64,000 bases of DNA from Symbiodinium natans (GCA_905221605.1 CAJNDS010002737.1:155032-219031), one strand, 5' to 3'; shown: positions 1-10,912, counted from the first letter of the stretch. Numbers and translations are program-made. The notes: generated by a model not told the origin, from the letters alone.

Positions 1-33
<33 letters not shown>

Positions 34-48
34 ACACACACACACCCA

Positions 49-107
<59 letters not shown>

Positions 108-110
108 ACG
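1..110. repeat. (CA)n microsatellite
   Basis: Almost pure CA dinucleotides with a few CCCA interruptions, followed by a short CG run at 108-121. The array is cut by the window edge, so its true length is unknown. Confidence 0.95.
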
Positions 111-386
111 CGCGCGCGCGCCTCGTTTATTTGCTGTAGCCCGCTGACGGCTGAAAGCACGCGACAGGCACATTAACTCGCTCGGACTTCGGATGCCAAT
201 CGTACATGCACTACCATCTGGCCTTCGCAATGGCGTGCATCTTCAGGTCAGTGCACACGGTGTCGTCCGAGAAGCTGCGATAGAAAGGTGTCCCTGACTG
301 AGCAAGGCATTTGCAAAACATCCCCTCTAGAAACACACCTCCTCACCGAACTCGGCGTGGCATAGAAAGAAGTTCCCGGCATCGCC

Positions 387-468
387 TTCCTCTTCTTCTT
401 CTTCTTCTTCTTCTTCTTCTTCTTCTTCTTCTTCTTCTTCTTCTTCTTCTTCTTCTTCTTCTTCTTCT
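387..468. repeat. (TTC)n trinucleotide microsatellite
   Basis: About 27 uninterrupted TTC/CTT units. It produces a poly-Leu frame on the plus strand, which is not a gene. Confidence 0.95.
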
Positions 469-628
469 CCGCATGTGTTCTCTTCGCGCGTCAGCACGTT
501 TGGACTACCGCGTTGTTAGCAACTTTTGGCGACAAGTTGAAAACAGATCAAGTCGGTCTTCCTTCCTTGCTTTTGCTATCAAGAGGAGTTTCTCACTCTG
601 CGCAGTGCCCACCCTTCCTTGATTCCAC

Positions 629-672
629 CCTTCCTTCCTTCCTTCCTTCCTTCCTCCTTCCTTCCTTCCTTC
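629..672. repeat. (CCTT)n tetranucleotide microsatellite
   Basis: Eleven or so CCTT units with one CTCC interruption. Confidence 0.9.
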
Positions 673-975
673 TAGCAGGCTTGGTCTCAGGTGGGGCCGC
701 CGCAAGGAGTGCCTGTTACACGAGTCTGGTCTGTGCAAGACCGGTGACCAAGTTACTTTCGCCACGTTTGCGTGGTTCAGCCATGTACAGCCTAGATCCC
801 TTGAATCTAGATCACTCTGCCATACCATGTTTCATGCTTTGCAGTGGTGTTTGTACACTCCCTCTGGTTGCAAGCGAGTAAAGCGCCCACAGCTTGGTAT
901 GCGCCCTGGCCATCCCGAAATACCCATCCCGAAAGACGCAAACGGCAGCGAGTAGAGGATGGCTCAGGGGCGCTC

Positions 976-1272
976 CTCCCTTGTCTCTCTTTCTTTCTGT
1001 ATTCCCTTATTTCGTTCGTCCTTTCGCTCTTGCGTTCTTTGGTTGCTTCTCGATAGGTATGTAATTATTTCTGTCTGTTAGTGTTTTTTTTCTTTCGTGC
1101 TTGTTTTGTTTATCTCTTCTTCTCCTTAATCATCTCTTTCTCTATTTCTCTCTTTCATGTTTTTTTGTTTTATCTTTCTCTCTTTCTCTCTTTTGCTCTT
1201 TCTCATTCTCCCTTTGTCTCTTTCCCTCTTTTTCTCTTGCTGTCTTTCTGTATTTCTTTCTTTTCTTTGGCT
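976..1272. repeat. Pyrimidine-rich (CTTT-type) tract
   Basis: About 300 bp made mostly of T and C in degenerate CTTT/CTCTTT units with scattered G and A. It has the same texture as the longer tracts at 33.06-33.82 kb and 61.50-62.15 kb, but the G-run/TTTGCAAACACAAT units that precede those two are absent here. Confidence 0.85.
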
Positions 1273-1313
1273 GGGACTGGGCGAGTCGCCCCCTGCGCAG
1301 TGCGCGTCCTGCG

Positions 1314-1336
1314 CGCGCACACACACACACACACAC
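1314..1336. repeat. (CA)n microsatellite
   Basis: Short CA run after a CGCGCG stretch. Confidence 0.9.
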
Positions 1337-1545
1337 CCAACCACAGCAAGCATCCTGAGAGTTGGAACGAACACGGTCGAGCCTCGTGACTCGTGACCCC
1401 CCCCTTTGAAAAATCCTAAGTGCCCCATACAAGTGCCTAATGTTAACGGCGGAGTTTGCCGGGTCCTTCTACCCCTATCAAGAAAAACCTGTTGCACAAA
1501 GTCCTTCTCGAACCTGCCGAAACCTCCCCAATCCCCCGACAACGG

Positions 1546-1656
1546 GGTCTCTCTCTCTCTCTCTCTCCCCTTCTCTTTCTTCCTTTGTGGGGTTTCGGGA
1601 AGGGTCACCCCCTCCCTCCCTCCCTCCCCGCTCGCTCCCTCCCTCTCTCTGCGAAA
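1546..1656. repeat. CT / CCCT pyrimidine repeats
   Basis: A (CT)n run at about 1,549-1,567 followed after 40 bp by repeated TCCC/CTCC units to about 1,655. Confidence 0.85.
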
Positions 1657-1957
1657 GATTTCAGGCCTTCCGCTTGTGAGAGGCCCACGCTTAGGAAAGG
1701 CATCACGTCAGACCAAAAGTTCGCAGCAGCTGACGCTCCTTGTGCACCCAACAGAACCGGTGGCATCAGAAATGACGATGCAGCTCGGAGACGATAATGT
1801 GCTGATGAGTCACCAGAGCTGCCTTGCTGCTCGGCGAATCTCGCTCGGTTCTTTGCTCTCGAATGAAGCCTTGAATGAGTGGAAAGGACCAACTGAGTAG
1901 AGTTCTTTGGGGATGACGAAAACGATTATTTCGATTCAGCATCCAGTCTGCATGCCA

Positions 1958-2149
1958 TCAGCCGAACAGGCCGCGTGCTGCGGCTCTCCACACTACGGCC
2001 CCCTGCTTGCGGTTCAGCGGCTCAAAGGGCAAGCCAACAGCATCACCTATAGCAGTTCCCAGCAGCCCCCGCAGCGCCGACAGCTGCTGGGGCTTGAGTT
2101 TCTGGCAGTGCTTCTGCAGATCCTGTCGGTTGGACAATACACTTCCTTC
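1958..2149 (-). CDS. ADP-ribosylglycohydrolase-like exon (partial gene)
   Basis: The minus strand is open from just after a stop at 2,150-2,152 down to a TGA at 1,958-1,960. The translation contains LRGLLGTAIGDAVGLPFE, which fits the N-terminal signature of the ADP-ribosylglycohydrolase (ARH/DraG) fold, where a small-residue helix GxxxGxAxGDAxGxPFE supplies an Asp near the metal site. It is preceded by a helical QKHCQKLKPQQLSAL segment. The family removes ADP-ribose from proteins or metabolites. Only this exon is recognised; the downstream metal-binding DDT motif was not found in the adjacent 2 kb, so the rest is either in unrecognised exons toward position 1, outside the window, or lost. The upstream minus exons at 2.5-4.1 kb may belong to the same gene. 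The assignment rests on one motif. Confidence 0.5.
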   Translation of the reverse strand, partial: EGSVLSNRQDLQKHCQKLKPQQLSALRGLLGTAIGDAVGLPFEPLNRKQGAVVWRAAARGLFG

Positions 2150-2509
2150 TTAGACCCTGCAGTCTCACAATGTCTTGCAGCTATCACAGCGATGTGTGGC
2201 ATTTCCAAGCCTGGAAAGACGGCTCGGAGGTGCTGAACTCCAGCTCGGGCGGTGGTCTGGGTGAGGAGTTCCCCATGGCTGACAGACTTTCTAACTATGC
2301 TGTATCTCCGCGTATGGTTCGTTCGATGTGTGTGGATGTGGGTGCTTGGTCCGGCTGGTGCTTTGTGACTCTGTATTGTGTGACACCTGATGTGCGCATG
2401 ACTCGTCACAACTCCTGCCGGGAAACGCACAGGAATTTGCAAACTGTCGTCAACGATTCGTATACAGTTACAAAACAAGAAACTCGCCACAATAGCAAGA
2501 TTGCGTTGC

Positions 2510-4090
2510 TGGCAGGTAAAGCTTGAGGGCGCCAAGGGTGTCAGTTCAACCACACGGTCGTTGCAAGTCTCAAGCTTCTTTAGGGCCTCTGCCTCAACGT
2601 TCACACAGGCAGCCCTCCAACCGCGTGAACGGAATACGCAACATGGTTAGTGCAGGTGCGTGATTGCACTGTTCAAACACCGCTCTCCCAAATCCCACTC
2701 GCTTGGCTGCCAGCAGCAGGGGGTGGTGCGCCAAGGCCATCCTTTCGTTTAACACGCTGGACACGTTATTCGACACGCTGCCACACCCAAGAATGATGTC
2801 GGCTAGGGATGAGGATGCCTCCTTTGCGGCACCCTGAGGCCATCGTCGGAAGTCTACAGCTTCGCCTCGGTGTCATGCTGAGCCTCATAGGTCTACAAGG
2901 TTCCTTGGCCTTTGGCAGAAAACGAAAACGAAAAGAGGACTTGGCTTTAGCACGCTTTTGGGAGACGTGCTTGTTTGGGAGTCGAGCCACCCTGCTTTTG
3001 CGTTGCTATGCTCCTTGCATCTCTGCGCCAGGCTAGTACATTTGTTTGCCAGCCATGCTTGCACAAGCGGAAGCTAGGACCGCTAGGATGGCGACGAGCC
3101 CGGGCAGCATCAGCTTCTTGCTGGTGCTTGGCCTTTACATGCCGCAACGTCATCATTCCATGATTGATGCAATGCTACACCCTGCCTCCTCTGCATGTTC
3201 AAGAAGGTACTCGGTGGCCCTCTCACGTTCAACATCCCCACGCTTGCGGTACGCCTTTGTCAGATTCCAAGTGGCATCAAATGCATATGCTTTGGCTGTC
3301 TGGGGCAAAGGCGGCCTCTGCACGCCCACTCGCGGGTTTCGCTGCCTTGCACGACCCAGGTGACATGGCAAGTGCACGACGCAGCCACATTGATGTTTCA
3401 AATATCATGACGTCCCGCCTTGTGCGCTGAGGTTGGACGCACTGCTCGGGAAGCAGGTAGAAGCAGCTGTGTTGGCAGCTCCTTCATGCGAAACATCTCA
3501 AAAACCAAACGTAATGTGTTCTTGGAGTTTACCGTGCCCCCAGCTCTAAACAGAACATTTCGAATCTTAGGGCCTTGCAACTTCCAATGTCATGCGAGAG
3601 CTGCATCTACCTCCATTTTGCTCGTGTTCAAGGCGCGGCTGTTTGGTGGAGGTTAAGCTGACCTGAGCATCGCGTGCATCACATGACATTTTGCAACCAA
3701 GGTGGCCCCAAAAACATCCAGCTGTTCAGATGCTGCCAGGTCTCGACGCCAGCAGCACTGCTGATGGCCAACCTTGGAAGTTGAGCCAGGAACTTCACAT
3801 GCTGAAGGATGCTGCGACACTGTCGCGACATCACTATCGGCCCAGGATCACAAGCTGCAGTCGGAAAGTAATAAGTTTGGCAGAGTAGCAGGACCTCGGG
3901 TGTGGTATTGGTTGGCAGTTTGAGCACCTTTGCTCTGGCGGATGTCAAGGGCATGTTGCTCTTGTCATTGTTCTCGCCCTCCTGTGCCAGCTTGATCTCC
4001 AATTGGCAGCGCTCTGTTTCCCAAGCGCGGTACCTGCTGAGTAAATTGTTCTGATAGCTCTTGAACCTTGGTTTGCGCTTTGTGCACTGT
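2510..4090 (-). CDS. Unassigned minus-strand exons
   Basis: Several open minus-strand segments have protein-like composition but no recognised family. One at about 3,153-3,302 is helical and repeat-like (DATWNLTKAYRKRGDVERER, then EYLLEHAEEAGCSI), reminiscent of a TPR-type helix pair. One at about 3,890-4,090 is coiled-coil-like (NLLSRYRAWETERCQLEIKL). One at about 2,669-2,776 contains NERMALAHHPLLLAAKRVGF. One at about 2,510-2,604 contains VEAEALKKLETCNDRVVELT. They follow the orientation of both neighbours, and could be N-terminal exons of the ADP-ribosylglycohydrolase-like gene or a gene of their own. Splice sites were not resolved, so the span is a container for candidates and not a defined CDS. 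Confidence 0.3.
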
Positions 4091-4233
4091 CAAAGGGGAG
4101 CTTGCAAAGAGGTGGATGGGCTTGTTTCACTAGGAGTTGCTTAAATTCTGCTCTGGTCGACGAGCCTCAACCTCGGTCCCAACAGCAACACATGCTTTGC
4201 TTAAACAAGAGCGGGTAAAGCAGGCATTTCACT

Positions 4234-5799
4234 CTACAACAAGCGACCCTCGATGATGAAGGAGTCTGTGCATTTCGTGACTGCGCGAGAACCGACAAAA
4301 CATTCACTACAAAACATGCGGCTGTTATCACCAAGTTTCATCTGCTCTCTAAAAGCTCTGCACTCTCCTTCGGATCTTTCACTTGGTGGGGGTCCAGCAG
4401 GCTCATCCGGGAACGGGGCGTCGGTCAGGTCTGCATCACGTATCCGCCAGCTCTGCAGGATTGCCTCTTCGTTTTTGGTGCCATGTAGCGTTCGTGGCCG
4501 AATGAGAGGCCTTGCTCTAAAAGAAGCCACGCCATCGGACCAAATGGATATAACACCAAGAGGGGCCTGGAAAGCTCCAAAGCATGACAGCAAACAGTCG
4601 CCCCTTGTCTTGTCTGGGCGCAGCCTGACTGAACGGCCGTGAAAAAAGTTGTAGAATGACCCCTCTGCTGGGAGGCATAAATTGTCTTGGTCGGCCCAGT
4701 CGATGTTGATGTGAGCTGTTCGGACCATTGGGACGAAGCAGCGCAAGGGAACATTAGGAGCCTGGCAATTCCAGAGCACAACATATCCGGCCGCAAAGCC
4801 GGCTGCCAACAGTTCGAAGTCTGGTGATGGGCACCAGGCCACAGACATCACAGTCTCAGCGTCCAGGAGTAAGGTTCTCAGGACATCTGTAGGTCCGTCA
4901 ACTAGTGGTGATCCCGAAGTCAGACGCCAAAGCAGCACCACGGATCGCTCACATCCGGCCGCGATGACACAACTGCTTGGGTCACTGGTGTCCTCTCGCG
5001 CAGCTGCGCATTGCACATGTCTCTGCCAAGCGCTTGCGGGCTCCGCCCCGGGAGGTGACATCTTGGCTCGCCAAGCAGCCCGGAATCTGGCAAATAAATG
5101 CGTGCGCGTGCTGTGCGTGGCAGTGATCGGCTCGTCTTGGAAGGCAGCCGTTGCAAGGCTGTAGAGATTAAGCTCCCCAGTGGAGAGCGTGGCGAGAAGC
5201 AAGCCCAACCTTGTTTTTGTCCGCTTGGATGGAAGCCATTGCATGCAACGCACACTGGCGGCATCATGCACAATTCCGAGTCGTAGCTGTGCAGACTTTC
5301 CCTGGCTGTTCATATCAACACGCCAGAATTGAATCGCAGCAGTGCCCGGCACTGGACCTTCCGCCGCTACAGAGGGCTTGGTGCGGCTGTTGGCTGCCAG
5401 GGCAAGGACCGCTGCATCATCGGGTGGTGCCCATGCCGCTGCAGAGATGTAGCACCCCGCATTGAGCACAGCTATTTTTTCACCAGGCGTGGATTTCCAG
5501 GCTGGAGATGCAAAGCCCAGTGGGACTTCTAGCACATGCGAGCCTACTTTTAGTGGGCACGGTGGCACGGCCTCTGGAAGAAGTTCTGCCAGTTCACGCT
5601 TGGAAATCGCAGCCTGCTTGTACTCATTGATGACATTTGGGGCATGGATCTCTGGCAACATAACCCCACGCAGAAATTGTTTGACGGCTGAAGCCTCGTG
5701 CATCTGACCTTTGTATCGCATCCTCTTGGGCCACCACTTGCGGCTGACTTTTCCAACCGATGTCTTGGCAGTCTTTGTGCTTCGACCTTTGGGCGGCAT
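4234..5799 (-). CDS. WD40 protein, TFIIIC subunit GTF3C2/Sfc6-like
   Basis: A 521-residue frame runs from an ATG at 5,797-5,799 to a TAG at 4,234-4,236 with no visible intron. It starts with a basic tail (MPPKGRSTKTAKTSVGK). WD-type blades are visible at about residues 112-161 (SAAAWAPP ... IQFWRVD), 170-216 (LRLGIVHDAASVRCMQWLP ... GELNLYSL), 262-293 (VIAAGCERSVVLLWRL), 314-345 (VMSVAWCPSPDFELLAAGFA ... VVLWNC), 360-390 and 404-430. The LGI-HD-xxV-xxxxWxP then RLGLLxATxSxGxxxxYSL pattern is the one I associate with the WD40 subunit of RNA polymerase III factor TFIIIC (human GTF3C2, yeast Sfc6). TFIIIC binds the B box of tRNA-type promoters in the nucleus. The C-terminus has four cysteines (FCSEC, C500, C510) and may be a small metal site. 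Length is shorter than human GTF3C2 and close to a core-only version. Another WD40 protein is possible. Confidence 0.8.
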   Translation of the reverse strand: MPPKGRSTKTAKTSVGKVSRKWWPKRMRYKGQMHEASAVKQFLRGVMLPEIHAPNVINEYKQAAISKRELAELLPEAVPPCPLKVGSHVLEVPLGFASPAWKSTPGEKIAVLNAGCYISAAAWAPPDDAAVLALAANSRTKPSVAAEGPVPGTAAIQFWRVDMNSQGKSAQLRLGIVHDAASVRCMQWLPSKRTKTRLGLLLATLSTGELNLYSLATAAFQDEPITATHSTRTHLFARFRAAWRAKMSPPGAEPASAWQRHVQCAAAREDTSDPSSCVIAAGCERSVVLLWRLTSGSPLVDGPTDVLRTLLLDAETVMSVAWCPSPDFELLAAGFAAGYVVLWNCQAPNVPLRCFVPMVRTAHINIDWADQDNLCLPAEGSFYNFFHGRSVRLRPDKTRGDCLLSCFGAFQAPLGVISIWSDGVASFRARPLIRPRTLHGTKNEEAILQSWRIRDADLTDAPFPDEPAGPPPSERSEGECRAFREQMKLGDNSRMFCSECFVGSRAVTKCTDSFIIEGRLL

Positions 5800-5879
5800 A
5801 AGTCAGATGGCCAAGCTGGCTCCACTCCAAGAGGCAGCAGCGCCAGCAAGCATCCAAAGCTATTCAATCATGGGATCAT

Positions 5880-6750
5880 AGGTACGGCGAGTGTAGTATC
5901 GGATTCAGCACCGATCTGAGTTGGCCACATGCACCTACAGATGAGAGAACAAATGGTGTCCCCGTGGCTTTCTTCGCAGTCAGTGATCCATTCTACCACA
6001 TGTTACCATTTGTCAATTCCAGCAGTGCCCCACGCAGAGCCAAGCTTTGCGGTGTTTGACGCGTCTCTGCAAATCTAAGTAGCGCGTGGCGATATTCAAG
6101 GGACCAAAAGCGGACATACGTGTAAGGGTATCGGCTTCGGGCTTCGGTAATTATAGTGTAGCCAGAGACACACATTCAACATGGAGGTATCGTTTTTGGT
6201 ATTCGGCATCGCTTCACCAGGCAACTGCAAGATGTCCCCTTCTAGCTCGGCACGAGGCCTTTAGAACGCCTGTCGCTCAAAAAGCACAGCCACAAGCATC
6301 GGCAGCCATGTCTTATGTTTAAGTCGTCCTGTATTCGACCAAAAGATGGCACAAGCAACCTCAAGCAACCTCAAGCAATACCAAGCCCAAGAAAGTGCAA
6401 CAAAGTGCTCAAAATTCAGAGGTCCTTCACTGGTTCCGTCGGCTCGGCGACGCGCAGCAGAGATGATACGACGTCGAGCACCCCGCAACTGGCCTCTCCA
6501 TGTCCATGGAAAGAGTCGGGGTGTGAGAAGAGACGAACATGGGATCAAAGGGACATGATAGGCTAGGATCGTGGAACTACGTAGCTCACGCATTGACCCA
6601 CTGCCAACTTCGCATAATTCCCTGCAGTACCCAGATGAAGAGTTTGCGACAGCCGGAGGATGCGCACTTCGGCGAGAACCCGCATGGGGCACTAGAGCTC
6701 TTCAAACTGGCGCCAAACCAGGGAATGTGCAGATGCAGATTTTCGGTAAA
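5880..6750. other. No gene recognised
   Basis: Upstream flank of the WD40 gene on the minus strand. Short frames only; no domain, repeat or splice-consistent exon that I can defend. Confidence 0.4.
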
Positions 6751-6753
6751 TGT

Positions 6754-6771
6754 GGGGGGGGGGGGGGGGGG
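6754..6771. repeat. Poly-G run (18 bp)
   Basis: Uninterrupted G18 after TAAATGT. Unlike the G-runs at 32.7 and 61.2 kb it has no C-run partner and no TTTGCAAACACAAT next to it. Confidence 0.95.
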
Positions 6772-6956
6772 CAAGGAACACTTGGTTTTTCTCGTCTCGT
6801 CCGAGCTGGCTGAGGAAGGTCTTTTCCGAGCATCCATCGGACAGCCGACATCCCGCCAGGCGCTGGGTAATATCAAGGCCATTCCACAAAACACGCCAAA
6901 GTACTTGCGAATGGTTGGTGCGAAAGCGCTCCTGGGCACCACAACAACGGCCACAA

Positions 6957-7052
6957 CATATATATATATATATATGTGTGTGTATATATATGTATATGCA
7001 TTTGTATATGTATATGTATGTGTATATGTATATATATATATATATATATATA
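6957..7052. repeat. (TA)n / TATATG microsatellite
   Basis: Alternating TA with TATATG and GTATAT variants; it lies just downstream of the last recognised exon of the phosphatase-like gene on the minus strand, presumably within an intron or 3' flank. Confidence 0.9.
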
Positions 7053-7121
7053 CACTTTTTTATAGCTGTGAAGATAGACCCACACGAAAAACACAAAAGA
7101 ATTGAAAGTTGACTAGCTTGC

Positions 7122-8326
7122 CAGGCACGAAAACCAACATGGAAGACCATGGTGGCCGTGCCATCAACACTTCTTCACATGCTTCTTGGCCCAAGAGCTT
7201 GACGAGGCTAGCAGTGAGATCAATGCCCGAGACGCTCAGGATTGAGAATCGTCCCTGTTGCTGGCTCTGCGCAGCTTTCTGAAGATATGGCAGTGCTGGC
7301 ATGGATGAAGAAACCAGTGCCCGGCAAAGGTTCAGCTCGCCCTGAGCAATGACCTCTGCTGCCCTCTTGGGTGTCATGCAGCTGTCTGCAGAGCATGGCA
7401 AGCTGCCATGATTGCACCATCTGGACAAAAGATCAGCTCCAGACTGCATGTCCTGTAGAGCAAACTCCATCCCACCCTCCACGTGTACAAGAGTCTCGGA
7501 GCCTTCAAGCGTAGTGACAAACAACGAGGTGCCCTCCCCAACGACGAAAGACGATGTCGGCCCTGCGAGCAGAGGCAGCAACATTCCAACTGCCGTCGCC
7601 AAGGAACGCTTGGTGTCCACACTGAGCACGTCGAGCGCCGCCTCTGCGAGCGCCTCACCATACCGCCAGGCGAGGCGTCTTCCTACACGCACGGCTTGTT
7701 TAAAGCCGTCGGATGTCAGCTGATTCGGCGCGCAACTCCTGCCAGCCCATGGCTCACCGTCGTCTGCTGCAACTTCCGGATTCAGCAAATCAGGCTCAAA
7801 GGATCTTTCCAGCAAATGACCATCCTGGGCAACGGCTTGGAAATGGAGCTGCTGGTTTAGATGCCAGTGCCGAGGCAAATCGGTCGGACGGCAATCCCAC
7901 GTTGAGGGCGGCTTGGGATCCATCGGCCAACCTTGGGAGGCACTGGCTTCTCCATGGCTTACCAGGACCACGGCACTTTGAAGTGTCCAGTCTGCAGGGT
8001 GTGGACTCAATTCTTCAGCAAGAGCCATGTCCGCCAAGCAATGCTTGGAAAAACGATCCAGCCGCGTATCTTCAGACAACAGACCATAGTCAGATGCGCT
8101 CGGCACCTTTCGACATAAGAACCAAGCATCTTCTTGCACAGCACTACTGGCCAACAAGGTCTCAAAAGAAACTTTTCAATGCCGAAGCCTCTGTGCGCCA
8201 TAAAACCTGTAGAGCTCCCAGTATTGCAGCGGCACCAAGGCTCAACAGCAAGGCCAAGAAGGCAGGCCTCTGCAAGAAGAGTTTCGAGTGCACTTGCCTT
8301 GAAATTGAGCGGCTGGTAGAATTACG
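7122..8326 (-). CDS. Histidine acid phosphatase-fold type II membrane protein, catalytic residues altered
   Basis: A long minus frame (about 8,157 down to at least 7,122) shows the order of motifs of branch-2 histidine phosphatases. VVLVSHGEAS (residues 63-72) sits where RHGxR is expected. QLTSDGFKQAVRVGRRL (146-162) matches the LTxxGxxQxxxxGxxL helix. LSVDTKRSLATAV (178-190) matches the second conserved Arg region. ILSVSGIDLTASLVKLLG (306-323) sits where the GHDxTL motif is expected. The first catalytic Arg is replaced by Ser (SHG), and the HD His by Ile (GID), so hydrolysis by the usual mechanism is doubtful. An upstream minus exon at about 8,172-8,326 encodes a basic stretch then a hydrophobic helix (FLALLLSLGAAAILGALQVL), a type II signal anchor like that of the Golgi xylose phosphatase PXYLP1. 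The frame probably ends at a GC donor (CTG/GCAAGC at 7,121-7,120). The join between the two exons was not resolved. Confidence 0.6.
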
Positions 8327-8534
8327 TCTTTGGTGTGGGCGTACGTTCTCTTCCCCAGAGCCTACTTCGGGAGAGTCACGTAACGCAGCACTGGCTGCAT
8401 CGGGGAAGGATACTGAAGAACAGATTCGATGCGGAACCCTGTTACCAGATATAGATATAGCAGCATGTCAAGATTCTGCAGATGAGTTGGAGCTGCACGC
8501 AGCAGATGCGTGGCTGGTAGCGTGCAACAGCTGA

Positions 8535-10570
8535 CAGGGTTTGATAAGATACACCGCTCTAAAGCCTCTATAGCCTCACCGTCACTTCAAATCTCAACCA
8601 CCATTCCGTTGCCAAACATGCCCTTTCCTCAAGGTACCAGGCATTGTTGCATTCAAACCAACTGCTGGAACTGAATCAGCTGGGAGACTGCTTCGTTGAT
8701 CGAGGCAGCACATGATGGAAATCCATGGCCATGTCTCATGCAAGCTAGTCAGTCCAGCACTCTTGTTTTGTTGCGTGGTCATATTCCCAGGCAATGAAGT
8801 AAACTAGCCAACGGGCAGGCGCAATGGGGCAACACAAGAAGTAACAGTCAGATCCAACCGCCTGATCGAAAACGAATGCGGCCTGTTTGGCCATGGCCAA
8901 CTGGAGCCACACAGCAGAGGTAGGTGACATTTTCTTCGCTTTGCTCTGTCTGCGGGAAGGAGAAGCGGGGGAAGGGGTGTGGGCAGAGCATAACAATTCA
9001 AACCCAGCAAAACGGGAGGGTACCAAAGCTTGCCCTGGCCGCCTCCTCCAGCAGCGGCGCCAATGCCTGGACCAGAGCCTGTGAAAAGCAGTTGCTGTCA
9101 GCACTTGCTGCGTGAAGGCTCCAGAAGCTCCAGTTTGTTGCATGCAACTTCCACATATGCATATGCTTCCTTTGGCGTTCACGTCCAATGCTGTCTCAAT
9201 GCTGCTCAAGTCCTTTGGAGCATTGTGAAACATGAATTCATTCGTCGGCTAATCCAACGAGTGTATGTAGCTGGGTAAGTGCAGATGGTGAATCAAAGAA
9301 GAGGTTCAACGAATGACCAGCATCCATGAAATGATCCATTCTGGGTTGGAACAATGTTTGGAGCCGCGGTCCCAGCTCAGATGTGCTTCAAGGGGTTGAC
9401 CCCAAATCCGCCGGCACCTTCAAAAAGCGATCGACAAAACCTTCAGCGCAACATAACCCGACCAGCACCGGAGTCTGGGAAGTAATGCGGGCGCCTCTCT
9501 TGAGCGCCAAGTCTGCGAAGCTGGCGATCCAATCCTTTAGATAGCTCCTGAGCTGCTGTCGGGGGACCTACCTCACCCACGCCCACATACATGCACAACA
9601 ACTCCCACGAAGCAAAGACGGAATCATGCGCCGGAGCTCACACTGGGAACATTCACCTCACATTCACTTCACTGGGCTTATGCACAGGGTAAGCTCGACC
9701 GCCACGGCCTGGAGCTCTCGAACACAGGTTCGGGTCTACGTCTGCATGTTTTGGCTGCCAGCGGCTGCTGATGTTGACGCATCTGTCGGACGACATATTC
9801 TAGGACTCTATGCTAGATGCTGAGTCACACTCATCTTCTTGCCGACGTCGACGTCGAGAATTCAGGTGTGGGTGAGGACCCAACAACTGAATATTCACAT
9901 TGACATGAAGAAGTCTTTTAGCCTAGCCTCCAGTCGAGTCCGAGGGGTCGTAGAGCGGGGGGGGTCTTCGGCCGGAGGAGCAAAAAGGAATGAAGGAGAT
10001 GGGAAGAAGTGTTCATCGGGGCGGAGCAGAGGCCCCCATCTGTTACTGAAGGGACATGCTCAAGTCACAATATGTCTCGATGACCCACACCCACATATGC
10101 ATCCAACGTTGTCACACGCGAAGCGCATAGCCAGAGCAAACAGGTCTTCTAGATTAATTTCGAGCCGAGCATCGCATCAGTAAGTTGCAGGACTAGCCTT
10201 ACAACTCACAGCTGGTCAGATAACACTGTCTCAGCTGTGACCTGTCAAGCAGTCATGAAGGTCTGCTGCGAACTAGGGCGGCTAAGGGACTTCTGTAGCG
10301 AGCATACGTGCCATCGCCCATCCGGCAGCAATAAGACCAGCTCGAGCCTGGCGATCTAGCCTCTAATTCCGAAGCAACTCCTGCATGAAACATCACAAAT
10401 GTCGGAACTCATGCGCAGCGACAGCGAAAGCGAACTCACCAGTGCCACGTGCCCAATGCGCACAGTTGCCATGTTTTGTCGGCTCAACGATGCACAAACG
10501 TGACTATAGCCTAAGCCGATTGAAGCTGCAAGATATCTCACCGCTGACACCCAGAATTCTCAGGCCTGTC
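8535..10570. other. No gene recognised
   Basis: A 162-residue minus frame at 8,745-9,233 contains a hydrophobic patch but no known family and no clear splice context. The rest holds only short frames. I see no repeat above background. Confidence 0.4.
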
Positions 10571-10737
10571 ACGCACACACACACACAAACAAACAAACAA
10601 ACAAACAAACAAACAAACAAACAAACAAACAAACAAACAAACAAACAAACAAACAAACAAACAAACAAACAAAAACAACATACATACATACAAACATACA
10701 TGCATACATACATACATACAATTTTGACAGACAAGCA

Positions 10738-10795
<58 letters not shown>

Positions 10796-10912
10796 ACACA
10801 CACACACACACACCTACACCCACACCCACACCCACACCCACACCCACACCCACACCCACACCCACACCCACACCCACACCCACACCCACACCCACACCCA
10901 CACCCACACTCC
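10571..10912. repeat. Compound C/A microsatellite: (CAAA), (CATA), (CAAG), (CA), (CACACC)
   Basis: Five arrays abut: about 25 CAAA units (10,584-10,672), CATA units (10,679-10,720), about 15 AAGC units (10,735-10,796), CA (10,796-10,812), then about 15 CCCACA hexamers (10,813-10,907), ending in CACGCACG. All share a CA core, so they look like serial mutation and re-expansion of one ancestral CA-type array. Frames through it (Cys-Leu-Phe-Val or Thr-Asn-Lys-Gln repeats) are artefacts. Confidence 0.95.

Larger units (their letters stand above)
118..1957. other. Repeat-rich stretch, no assigned gene
   Basis: This stretch holds several separate microsatellites and one pyrimidine-rich tract (listed individually). 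Open frames here are driven by the repeats (poly-Leu, poly-Ser/Leu, Arg/Glu-rich) and show no domain. The minus strand at about 1,700-1,900 is open and could hold a later exon of the ADP-ribosylglycohydrolase-like gene at 1,958-2,149, but I see no diagnostic motif. Confidence 0.5.

Noticed and set aside
10571-10912. Possible CRISPR-like array
   Set aside because: No unique spacers between repeats; it is a compound microsatellite. No cas genes, and the genome is eukaryotic.
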